Positions 17,073 through 24,298 of a DNA stretch of 64,000 nt are shown piece after piece (the stretch's first letter is position 1; each line of letters opens with the position of its first letter). The translations under genes were made by a program, and so were the position numbers. The DNA is from Rhodobacterales bacterium HKCCE4037 (GTDB lineage Bacteria > Pseudomonadota > Alphaproteobacteria > Rhodobacterales > Rhodobacteraceae): NCBI GenBank assembly GCA_015689645.1, contig WVSM01000002.1, forward strand, positions 186,001-250,000. The letters are read 5' to 3'. Below the pieces are notes generated by a model. It was given only the letters and a program-made list of their open reading frames with translations, did no database searches and had not been told where the DNA came from.

Positions 17073-17723
17073 TCACGCCCGGATGAATTCCTCGATCTTT
17101 CCGTCGAACAGGTGGAGTTCCATGTCCGAAATGTCGGTCCATAGGCCATGGAGGCTCAATCGTCCCCCATCCACCGCGGATTTCACGAAGGGATAGCTCA
17201 GCAAGTTCGCAAGGCTGACGTGGACCCCTTCCTTCTCCAGCGCGGTTTGCCGGGTCTGGTCATCGTCGATGCCCGAAACAGTCGCATAGCCTGGGCGAAG
17301 GACGTCGAGCCAACGGCCGATCAGGCTCTCGTGCGCATCGAATTCCTCGGACTTTCCCTCGCACATGGCGATGCATCCGGCCACGCCACCGCAATTCGAA
17401 TGCCCCATGACAAGGATGTGTTTCACCTTCAGGTGGTTCACGGCGAATTCGATGGCAGCGCCGGTGCCGTGGTGGTTTCCGTCCGGCGTGTAGGGCGGCA
17501 CGAGATTGGCGATGTTGCGGTGCACGAAGAGTTCGCCGGTGCGCTGGCCGAAGACCGAATTGATGGCCACCCTGCTGTCGCAACACGCGATCACCATGGC
17601 GCGGGGGCTTTGGCCTTCGTCTGCAAGCTTCTTGAACCACTCCTGACTGTCGGGGAAGGTCGTTTCCTTCCAGCTTTTGTAGCGTTCCAGAAGATAGTCA
17701 GGCAGCGATTTGATGCGTTGCAT
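17073..17723 (-). CDS. Beta-class carbonic anhydrase
   Basis: The zinc enzyme interconverts CO2 and bicarbonate. In the 216-residue chain the zinc ligands and catalytic dyad are visible: Cys47 and Asp49-Ser50-Arg51 in ACCDSR, and His108 and Cys111 in MGHSNCGG. The ATG at 17723 has GGAG nine bases upstream; further upstream in-frame starts lack such a site. It heads a minus-strand run carbonic anhydrase - SbtA - SbtB, so bicarbonate taken up or formed is likely handled as one unit. The 170 bp to the divergent gene at 17894 must hold the promoters. Confidence 0.95.
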   Translation of the reverse strand: MQRIKSLPDYLLERYKSWKETTFPDSQEWFKKLADEGQSPRAMVIACCDSRVAINSVFGQRTGELFVHRNIANLVPPYTPDGNHHGTGAAIEFAVNHLKVKHILVMGHSNCGGVAGCIAMCEGKSEEFDAHESLIGRWLDVLRPGYATVSGIDDDQTRQTALEKEGVHVSLANLLSYPFVKSAVDGGRLSLHGLWTDISDMELHLFDGKIEEFIRA

Positions 17724-17893
17724 ATCGGCGTCTCCGTGTCGGTTGCACCGGCGTTTATCGGAAATGCGGATCAAATTGCAGCCGTTTTGTGGGCGACGAT
17801 AAAGAGATTGTTCAGCACCAGTCATGAAGTTGGGTCCATGTCCCGGTCAGCGGGAGCGTCCTTGTGGTGGGGGCGTATGAGTGGAGCGAGTTC

Positions 17894-18298
17894 ATGAGAC
17901 GGAATTCAGGGGCCGGGGTGGCCCCTCAAATCATGGCGTTGGCCATGGACGAACCTGCGCGGTTCGATCCGGAATGCCTGGAAAACCTGTGTCACCGGAT
18001 CGGCGAGGTTCGGGCCGAGGCCGAGGTCGCCCTTGCCCTGCACCGGATTTCAGAGGGCCTGCCGAAATTGGCGGGCCTGGTAAACAAGGACGAAGCCACC
18101 TTCCTGCAGGAGATTGGCCAGATCGCGCGCGATGCCGAATTGATCGGTATGGCGACCCTTGCCCGCGTCGCACATTCTGTCCGCCAGTGTCATGCGGACG
18201 CAGATCACGTGGCGCTTGGTGCGACGCTGGCGCGGGTCCAGCGGGTAGGCGAGCGTTCGATCCACGCCGTTTGGGACCTTGAGGATCTGTCGGGGTGA
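17894..18298 (+). CDS. Hypothetical helical protein, Hpt-like
   Basis: The 134-residue product is mainly helical. The segment LARVAHSVRQCHADADHVALG sits where histidine-phosphotransfer proteins carry HxxKG, with His followed by Ser-Val-Arg-Gln instead, so it may be a diverged Hpt domain. Two further helices (EVRAEAEVALALHRISEGL and VQRVGERSIHAVWDLE) flank it. The ATG at 17894 follows GGAG at good spacing. It is divergent from the carbonic anhydrase operon. I do not assign a function. Confidence 0.6.
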   Translation: MRRNSGAGVAPQIMALAMDEPARFDPECLENLCHRIGEVRAEAEVALALHRISEGLPKLAGLVNKDEATFLQEIGQIARDAELIGMATLARVAHSVRQCHADADHVALGATLARVQRVGERSIHAVWDLEDLSG

Positions 18299-18430
18299 GA
18301 CAAAACGGGTCGTCGCATCTCTCCGGGTAGCCTAGGAAAAGCCACCAAGATTCGGCGGTGATCCGCCTGATCCCATCTTGCGAAGCCCTCGCTAAACGTT
18401 ACCCTGCGCCCTCAAACCAGGGGTGCGAGC

Positions 18431-19801
18431 ATGGCGCTGAAATTTGCCGATACCGGGGCGGAGTCCCTGCCGATCTATCTTGTCGGAAGCGACGATCCGG
18501 CCGCGACGCTTGGCGGGCTGTCGCAAGACCTCGTCGATTGGATCGAGTTCAACGGGTTTAACGGTCAGCTTGGCCGCGGCCTCGTGCTTCCCGGGAAGAA
18601 GGGCGCGGTCGTGGGGATCGGAACGGCGGCAGCCAGACTGCGCAAGCGGTTTGCCGTCGGCGATGCGATCGCCAACTTGCCCGCTGCGACATTCCAGATA
18701 GCCAATCCGCTGCCCGCAGGGCCGGATGCGGATGAACTGGCGCTCGGCTTTCTGCTGTCCGGCTACAGGTTCGACCGGTATCGCGCGCAGACCGCACCCC
18801 AAGCGCAACTCGTCGCGCCGGAAGGGGTCGATGCAGCTGCGCTCGAACGGATCGCCGCGGCCGAGGCGCTGACCCGCGACCTGATCAATACGCCGGCCGA
18901 AGACATGGGGCCGGATGCTTTGGAAGAGGCTGTGCGGGATCTCGCCTCCGAATTCGGGGCCGGCATGCAATCCATCGTGGGTGAAGAACTGCGCGCGCAG
19001 AACTTTCCGCTGATCCACACGGTAGGACGGGCCGCCGCGAAGGCGCCGCGCCTGATCGAGATGACATGGGGCACCGACGGCCCCGCGCTGACGCTGGTCG
19101 GCAAGGGTGTGTGCTTCGACACCGGCGGCCTGAACCTGAAGCCGGGCGCCTCGATGGGTCTGATGAAGAAAGACATGGGCGGTGCAGCCAACGTTCTGGG
19201 CCTCGCGCGCATGATCATGTCGGGCGAGATGAACTGCCGGTTGCGGGTGCTGATCCCGGCGGTCGAGAACAACGTCTCGGGCAATTCCTTCCGCCCCGGT
19301 GACATCTACAAGGCGCGCAACGGCCTGACGGTGGAGATCAACAATACCGATGCAGAAGGGCGGCTGGTGCTGGCCGATGCGCTGTCCTACGGGGCCGAGG
19401 CGAACCCGGATCTGATGATCTGCATGGCGACACTGACCGGTGCCGCGCGGGTCGCCGTGGGGCCCGACATTGCGCCGTTCTACACCGATGATGACGCGCT
19501 TGCGCAGGCGCTGTCCGCCGCGGCGGCGCGGGTCGCCGATCCGGTCTGGCGCCTGCCGTTCCACGAGGCTTACGAGCCGATGATCGAGCCCGGTATCGCC
19601 GATCTCGACAATGCGCCCTCCGGCGGGATGGCCGGGTCGATCACTGCGGCCCTGTTCCTGCGTCGTTTCGCCGACGCGTCACGTTTCGCGCATTTCGACA
19701 TCTTCGCTTGGCAGCGCACCAACGCACCGGCCCGTCCGAAAGGCGGCCTTGGCCAGGGCATCCGCGCGATCTACAACGCCCTGCCCGAGGTTCTGAGCTG
19801 A
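18431..19801 (+). CDS. Leucyl aminopeptidase family (M17)
   Basis: A 456-residue cytosolic metallopeptidase that removes N-terminal residues from peptides. The M17 signature NTDAEGRLVLADALSYG is intact at about residues 303-319. The upstream metal region GKGVCFDTGGLNLKPG with MKKDMGGAANVLG supplies the Lys and Asp ligands. The N-terminal third (SLPIYLVGSDD...) is the family's smaller regulatory domain. The ATG at 18431 follows a GGGTGCGAGC ribosome region. Its TGA overlaps the next gene's ATG (ATGA-type overlap), so peptide trimming and cell-wall peptide hydrolysis are translated together. Confidence 0.95.
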   Translation: MALKFADTGAESLPIYLVGSDDPAATLGGLSQDLVDWIEFNGFNGQLGRGLVLPGKKGAVVGIGTAAARLRKRFAVGDAIANLPAATFQIANPLPAGPDADELALGFLLSGYRFDRYRAQTAPQAQLVAPEGVDAAALERIAAAEALTRDLINTPAEDMGPDALEEAVRDLASEFGAGMQSIVGEELRAQNFPLIHTVGRAAAKAPRLIEMTWGTDGPALTLVGKGVCFDTGGLNLKPGASMGLMKKDMGGAANVLGLARMIMSGEMNCRLRVLIPAVENNVSGNSFRPGDIYKARNGLTVEINNTDAEGRLVLADALSYGAEANPDLMICMATLTGAARVAVGPDIAPFYTDDDALAQALSAAAARVADPVWRLPFHEAYEPMIEPGIADLDNAPSGGMAGSITAALFLRRFADASRFAHFDIFAWQRTNAPARPKGGLGQGIRAIYNALPEVLS

Positions 19802-20637
19802 TGAGCGATCCCCGCACCACACCGTTCAACGGCCAGGTCGCCCATTCCTCCCTGAAAGGCGTGATCGAGGCGGATCGCTACACCGATGGTCGCATGATGA
19901 TGGTGCAGCAGCCCATCGCCAATGTGACAGACAAACCCCGCGGCGCGCGCACGACGCAGCTTGTGTTCGGCGACAGGTTCCTCGTGCTGGAAACCGAGGA
20001 TGGATTTGCCTTTGGCCGGTGCGAGAAGGACGGCTACGTTGGTTATGTCGTGGCTGCCGCGCTGACCGGGGCCGAGCCTCCGACCCATTGGGTGATTTCA
20101 CCCGCGACCCATCTTTATCCGAAGCCCGACCTCAAGGCGCCGCCTGATGTCTGCCTCTATTTCGGAAGCCAGGTGAAGGTCGTTGGCGAGAAGGGTGGCT
20201 ATAAACGTATCCACACCGGGCATTTCATGCCTGCGCAGCATCTGATGCCGATCTCTGCGCGTTTCGCGGACCCGGTGGGGATCGCGGACCTGTTCCTCGG
20301 TACGCCCTACCTTTGGGGTGGCACGAGCCGGTGGGGCATTGACTGTTCGGGACTCGTTCAGGCCTGCCTTCTTGCCTGCGGGATCGAGTGCCCGCGCGAC
20401 AGCGATCAGCAGGAACTGGAACTGGGGGAGGATATTCCCCCGGACGCGGCCTTGAAACGGAACGACGTGATCTTCTGGAACGGCCACGTCGGGTTGATGG
20501 CCAGCGACCGCATGCTGTTGCACGCCAATGCCCACCACATGTCGGTCGCATACGAGCCGTTGAAAGACGCCGCCGCGCGGATCGAGGCAAAGGAATACGG
20601 GCCGATCACGTCACGTAAACGGTTGGCTCTGTCCTAA
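19801..20637 (+). CDS. NlpC/P60 family peptidase
   Basis: The protein has 278 residues: two N-terminal SH3-like regions (about 35-90 and 100-150) and a C-terminal NlpC/P60 cysteine-peptidase domain. The catalytic triad residues are visible as Cys182 in DCSGLVQ, His229 in GHVGLM, and a histidine of HANAHH near 241-246. Enzymes of this type cut the gamma-D-glutamyl bond of murein peptides. No signal peptide is visible, which together with the M17 aminopeptidase gene directly upstream suggests recycling of murein peptides in the cytoplasm. Its TAA overlaps the convergent DUF2794 stop. Confidence 0.93.
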   Translation: MSDPRTTPFNGQVAHSSLKGVIEADRYTDGRMMMVQQPIANVTDKPRGARTTQLVFGDRFLVLETEDGFAFGRCEKDGYVGYVVAAALTGAEPPTHWVISPATHLYPKPDLKAPPDVCLYFGSQVKVVGEKGGYKRIHTGHFMPAQHLMPISARFADPVGIADLFLGTPYLWGGTSRWGIDCSGLVQACLLACGIECPRDSDQQELELGEDIPPDAALKRNDVIFWNGHVGLMASDRMLLHANAHHMSVAYEPLKDAAARIEAKEYGPITSRKRLALS

Positions 20638-20975
20638 TCCACCGCTCGGATTAGTTTGCGTTCCAGAACACGGAGCACGGTCTTCAGGTCGTGCCCGCGT
20701 TTCAGGATACGCCCATCCATGCCAATCACCGTGTATTGGCCCTGTTTGTCCCGCAGCTTTGGCCGCTTCTCGATCCGGTAGATTGGATGTTCGGCCGTGC
20801 GCCGGAAGATCGAGAAGATCGCCACGTCACTGAGGTGGCTGATCCCGTAATCCCGCCATTCACCAGCCGCGACCATGCGACCGTATAGCGCCAGGATCAC
20901 GCCAAGCTCCGTGCGATGAAACGCGACCTGTTTTTGGGAAGATGAGGGGCCCGTGGGCTGGAAGTGCATCACCAT
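20634..20975 (-). CDS. DUF2794 family protein
   Basis: A 113-residue conserved alphaproteobacterial protein of unknown function. Recognisable parts are VAFHRTELGVILALYGRMVAAGEWRDYGI (in part), HLSDVAIFSIFRRTAEHPIYRIEKRPKLR and QGQYTVIGMDGRILKRG. It is soluble and basic. The ATG at 20975 lacks a clear ribosome site; ATG at 20969 is an alternative. It is convergent with the NlpC/P60 gene and divergent from the AT-rich cassette at 21152. Confidence 0.88.
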   Translation of the reverse strand: MVMHFQPTGPSSSQKQVAFHRTELGVILALYGRMVAAGEWRDYGISHLSDVAIFSIFRRTAEHPIYRIEKRPKLRDKQGQYTVIGMDGRILKRGHDLKTVLRVLERKLIRAVD

Positions 20976-21151
20976 GACGGGATGGTGGGCGCGAAGAGTC
21001 CGGCGGTCAAGCGGAAGGTGATCACGTTAGTCGGTATCATGGCTGAACAAAGTTATTATTGATTTTGAGTCACTTACTTGGATGTGGATTAATTGTGGAT
21101 TCACAGGCGCTTGCTCAGTTGTTATCGTCAACACAACGGAGGGCCAGTACA

Positions 21152-21418
21152 ATGAGTCAATCGCTCATGGAAATTTCTCGGAACTTGCTTGGAGCAAGGT
21201 TCTTCGTAGATTTGCGCGTACGCGAGGAAACCAATTCTGACGATCTTGAAGTCGTTTGGCTTGATATTGTTTATCAAGGTCTCACTGAAGGACCCGATAA
21301 TGCGGTCGTATCGCAAATTGTGGATGCGGCTTGGGAGGCTTACTCTGCCGAAGATGTGACGCCGATTGTGAGTTTTGTCTCATTGGATGAGGATCAACCG
21401 CTTGCGGCAGCTGAGTGA
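21152..21418 (+). CDS. Small protein paired with a HEPN-like gene
   Basis: An 88-residue protein starting at ATG 21152, with GGAGGG about eight bases upstream. The segment GARFFVDLRVREETNSDDLEVVWLD resembles in order the LFGSRARGE..SDxDLxVV region of minimal nucleotidyltransferases, the usual antitoxin partners of HEPN proteins, but the GS loop is missing and SDDLEVV replaces SDxDLxV. The C-terminal half ends IVSFVSLDEDQP. Its base composition is clearly lower in GC than neighbouring genes. The next gene overlaps it by up to 32 bases. The similarity is by eye only and could be chance. Confidence 0.65.
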   Translation: MSQSLMEISRNLLGARFFVDLRVREETNSDDLEVVWLDIVYQGLTEGPDNAVVSQIVDAAWEAYSAEDVTPIVSFVSLDEDQPLAAAE

Positions 21419-21875
21419 TGAATTTCTCGAGTGCGCGCGGCGTCGGCTATCGACCGAAAAAACCCAGAAGATAGAGGGCGAACTAAGGCGCGCTGCCAGT
21501 GACCTATACTTTTCAATGTTTCACGCAGTATGCGGTGCGCTCGTTGAACCCTTTGGTCTAGACTCTGACACAGAAGGCTTCACGACAGTTTTTAAGGCAG
21601 TCTATCGTCAGGTCGACCACGGACGAATGGAGAAAAATTCGCGCGATGCAGCTCATCGATCGTCGGCGTTCTCTGATCCGCTAAAGTCATTTGCAAAACA
21701 GATCTCTGGCCACAAAAACAAGCGTGAACAGGCCGATTATGATCCGCTGGCGAAGATCAATGTCTCGACTATTAGTAGTGACCTTCAAACAGTCGAGACA
21801 ATATTAGATCAATTCTGGCAAGCCGACGCTCGCGAACGCGCAAGATTCGCTGTGTTTTTGGCGATGCGAAGGTAA
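21387..21875 (+). CDS. HEPN-domain-like protein
   Basis: The 162-residue protein has the helix ASDLYFSMFHAVCGALVE, matching the YxxMFHA helix of HEPN proteins, and later KREQADYDP, the family's R..ADYD ending, followed by a terminal helix. HEPN proteins are often RNases in toxin-antitoxin or defence systems through an RX4-6H motif. Here I find only RX3H twice (RQVDH, RDAAH), so activity is doubtful. The start is unclear: ATG 21387 or TTG 21375, both within the previous gene and without a ribosome site, so translational coupling is likely. AT-richer than its surroundings and ending one base from the ilvE stop, it looks horizontally acquired. Confidence 0.7.
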   Translation: MRINRLRQLSDEFLECARRRLSTEKTQKIEGELRRAASDLYFSMFHAVCGALVEPFGLDSDTEGFTTVFKAVYRQVDHGRMEKNSRDAAHRSSAFSDPLKSFAKQISGHKNKREQADYDPLAKINVSTISSDLQTVETILDQFWQADARERARFAVFLAMRR

Positions 21876-21876
21876 C

Positions 21877-22746
21877 TTACGCCCGCACCAGGTCCTCGTA
21901 GCTCTGCGCGATATCGCGGGTCATCGCGCCGACTTCGAAGTTGTAGTCGCCGATCTGGCCCACCGGAGTGACTTCGGCGGCGGTGCCGGTCAGCCAGCAT
22001 TGTTCGAAGCTTTCAAGTTCCTCTGGCATGATGTGACGCTCGTGGACCTTGATCTGCTTGCTTTCCAGCATGCCGATCACCGTCTGGCGGGTGATGCCGT
22101 TCAGGAAGCAATCGGGCTTGGGCGTGTGCACTTCTCCGTCCTTGACGAAGAAGATGTTGGCGCCCGTCGCCTCGGCCACGTAGTTGCGGTAATCCATGAA
22201 CAGCGCGTCCGAGCAGCCCTTGGCTTCGGCGGCATGCTTCGACGTGGTGCAGATCATGTAAAGGCCGGCAGCCTTGGCATGGACCGGGATCGTCTCGGGC
22301 GAGGGGCGTTTCCACTTGGAAATGTCGAGCTTGGCACCCTTCATCTTCGCGTCGCCGTAGTAGCTGCCCCATTCCCAGGCAGCGATTGCCAGGCGGACGG
22401 GGTTGCGGGCCGAGCTGACGCCCATGTCATCACCGGCACCACGCCATGCAACGGCGCGAATGTAGGCGTCGGTCAGGTTGTTGGCCTTCATCACCTCGTA
22501 TTTCGCGGCCTCGATCTCGTCGACCGTGTAGGGGATCTCGAAATCGATGCAGGAGGCGGAGTAATGCAGACGTTCGGAGTGCTTGCGGCTTTCGAAGATC
22601 TTGCCGTTATAGGCGCGTTCGCCTTCGAACACGCTTGAAGCGTAGTGCAACGCGTGGGTCAGAAGGTGTACGTTCGCATCGCGCCATTCGATCAGCTTGC
22701 CGTCCATCCAGATCTGACCGTCGCGGTCATCATAGGCTCCAGCCAT
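21877..22746 (-). CDS. ilvE: Branched-chain amino acid aminotransferase
   Basis: The PLP enzyme transfers amino groups between glutamate and the keto acids of leucine, isoleucine and valine, the last step of their synthesis. The 289 residues include the class IV landmarks HYASSVFEGERAYNG, the lysine-bearing HAKAAGLYM region, GCSDALFMDYRNYVAEATGAN and TPKPDCFLNGITRQTV. GGAAAGGAAGGG lies directly before the ATG at 22746. It is divergent from petP-petR and convergent with the HEPN-like gene, with one base between stops. Confidence 0.96.
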   Translation of the reverse strand: MAGAYDDRDGQIWMDGKLIEWRDANVHLLTHALHYASSVFEGERAYNGKIFESRKHSERLHYSASCIDFEIPYTVDEIEAAKYEVMKANNLTDAYIRAVAWRGAGDDMGVSSARNPVRLAIAAWEWGSYYGDAKMKGAKLDISKWKRPSPETIPVHAKAAGLYMICTTSKHAAEAKGCSDALFMDYRNYVAEATGANIFFVKDGEVHTPKPDCFLNGITRQTVIGMLESKQIKVHERHIMPEELESFEQCWLTGTAAEVTPVGQIGDYNFEVGAMTRDIAQSYEDLVRA

Positions 22747-22867
22747 GGTCCCTTCCTTTCCTCGTTTGACCCGCTTCCATTCGGGTATGATTTACAAATG
22801 TTGCGCGATTTGGGTCCGCATCGGACATAAAATTACGCAAAATGCCAGTTTGGCTACCAATTGATTC

Positions 22868-22896
22868 TTGGAAAGTCAACAAGGCTGACATAAAAT
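22868..22896 (+). promoter_or_regulatory. Candidate sigma-70 promoter of petP
   Basis: TTGGAA (22868-22873) and TAAAAT (22891-22896) are 17 bp apart, a canonical spacing. The -10 lies 39 bp before the petP start. Confidence 0.45.
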
Positions 22897-22899
22897 GTC
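22887..22899. promoter_or_regulatory. Candidate autoregulatory MarR operator
   Basis: GACATAAAATGTC is a perfect five-base inverted repeat with a three-base centre that covers the predicted -10 of petP. A MarR-type dimer bound here would shut its own promoter. Confidence 0.4.
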
Positions 22900-22934
22900 C
22901 TGACTGGCTGAACCGGTCAAGGAAGGGACAGACT

Positions 22935-23447
22935 ATGACCGAACGTGGCAGCAGTGCCGCAATGGTGCGTGGGGACAGCCTGCTGTTCCTGACCGACGAC
23001 CAGTTGCGGCGCGGGATCGAGGCGATGTTCTTCGCCTATCGCGGCTTTACCGCTGATCCGGACCGCATCCTGATCGAACATGGCTACGGACGGGCGCATC
23101 ACCGGGCGGTGCATTTCATCAATCGCACGCCGGGGACGACGGTGAACAACCTCCTCGCGATCCTGGGCGTGACGAAGCAATCGCTCAATCGCGTGCTGAG
23201 GACGCTGGTTGAAGATGGGCTGGTCGAGGCGCGGGTCGGCAAGCGCGACAAGCGGGAAAGGCACCTGTTTCTCACCGATGCCGGGAAGGAGCTGGAACAG
23301 GCCCTGTCGGAAGCGCAGCGTAACCGGATGCGCGTGGCGTTCCGCAATGCGGGGCCGGAGGCGGTACAGGGGTTCCGCGCGGTGCTGGAAGAGATGATGG
23401 ACCCCGAGATGCGCCGCCAGTACCTTGACGGGGTGGATCAGGGCTAA
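22935..23447 (+). CDS. petP: MarR-family regulator PetP
   Basis: A 170-residue winged-helix protein. The DNA-binding core is GTTVNNLLAILGVTKQSLNRVLRTL (read in pieces), followed by the wing VEARVGKRDKRERHLFLTDAG. The ATG at 22935 has GGAAGGGA six to twelve bases upstream. Immediately downstream is an OmpR-type response regulator, the same order as the Rhodobacter capsulatus petP-petR operon that affects cytochrome bc1 expression, which is why I use the symbol. The bc1 genes are not in the window. Naming rests on order and family, not on an alignment. Confidence 0.8.
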   Translation: MTERGSSAAMVRGDSLLFLTDDQLRRGIEAMFFAYRGFTADPDRILIEHGYGRAHHRAVHFINRTPGTTVNNLLAILGVTKQSLNRVLRTLVEDGLVEARVGKRDKRERHLFLTDAGKELEQALSEAQRNRMRVAFRNAGPEAVQGFRAVLEEMMDPEMRRQYLDGVDQG

Positions 23448-23450
23448 CTC

Positions 23451-24158
23451 ATGGACATCGGCGCACATCTTCTTATCGTCGATGACGACGAACGTATCCG
23501 GCAACTTCTCCAGAAATTCCTGATGCGGAACGGCTTCATGGCCTCGGGTGCGCGGGACGCGGCGCATGCGCGGAAGCTGCTGGACGGGCTCAGCTTCGAC
23601 CTGATCGTTCTGGACGTGATGATGCCGGGAGAGGATGGGATAAGCCTCTGCCGCGATATCCGGACGCGGTCCGCCACGCCGATCCTCCTGTTGACCGCAA
23701 AGGGCGAAGCAGACGACCGGATCACGGGGCTTGAAGCAGGAGCGGACGATTACCTTGCCAAGCCCTTCGAGCCAAAAGAGCTGCTGTTGCGGATCAACGC
23801 GATCCTGCGGCGGATGCCGGTGCCGTCGGAAGAAAGCAGCATTCCGCAGGTCCTCCACCTGGGACCGATCCGGTATGACATCGAGCGCGGCGAGATGTTC
23901 GAGGGGCAGGAGCCGGTGCGGCTGACGGCCACGGAAGCGGCGTTGATGCGGATCTTCGCCCATCAGCCGGGCGAAGCGATCACGCGGGCCGACTTGGTGA
24001 GCCTGCTGAACCGCGACAAGGTGGGCGGAGAGCCGGTGCAGGAACGCGCCGTGGATGTGCAGATCACCCGGCTGAGGCGGAAGATCGAGATGAACCCCAA
24101 GCAACCCCGGTATCTTCAGACTGTGCGGGGCGCGGGCTACATGCTGGCTCCGGATTGA
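23451..24158 (+). CDS. petR: OmpR-family response regulator PetR
   Basis: The 235-residue protein has a receiver domain (about 1-120) with acidic pocket DDD at 11-13, phospho-acceptor Asp55 in VLDVMMPG, Thr in LLLTAKGE and Lys in YLAKPFEPKE. The winged-helix output domain covers about 138-233 with LTATEAALMRIFA and VDVQITRLRRKIE...RTVRGAGYML-type ending. It begins three bases after the petP stop, so the two form one operon. No sensor kinase is adjacent. Confidence 0.88.
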   Translation: MDIGAHLLIVDDDERIRQLLQKFLMRNGFMASGARDAAHARKLLDGLSFDLIVLDVMMPGEDGISLCRDIRTRSATPILLLTAKGEADDRITGLEAGADDYLAKPFEPKELLLRINAILRRMPVPSEESSIPQVLHLGPIRYDIERGEMFEGQEPVRLTATEAALMRIFAHQPGEAITRADLVSLLNRDKVGGEPVQERAVDVQITRLRRKIEMNPKQPRYLQTVRGAGYMLAPD

Positions 24159-24240
24159 TGACTGTGCACGCTTGAACAGATGGGTTATCTATCGGTTTCA
24201 AAAGGAAAAGTGGCGTTTCGTTCACTTCTTGTTAAGCCTC

Positions 24241-24284
24241 TCAGGCCGCAGCCAGGGCGACGTCGCCCTGTGCCTGCGGCCTGA
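24241..24284. terminator. Long hairpin between petR and the dehydrogenase gene
   Basis: TCAGGCCGCAG (24241-24251) and CTGCGGCCTGA (24274-24284) form an 11-bp perfect outer stem around CAGGGCGACGTCGCCCTG, itself an 18-bp palindrome. It sits between convergent genes and lacks a T run on both strands, so bidirectional transcript-end formation is likely but not canonical. Confidence 0.55.
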
Positions 24285-24298
24285 TGCATGTCACCGGA

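Noticed and set aside
21059-21151. Upstream extension of the small cassette gene to 21059
   Set aside because: The ATG at 21152 has GGAGGG at correct spacing, and the extension adds no conserved features.
21387-21875. A larger defence island around the HEPN-like gene
   Set aside because: Both flanks are ordinary core genes (DUF2794 and ilvE); the foreign-looking part is under 1 kb.
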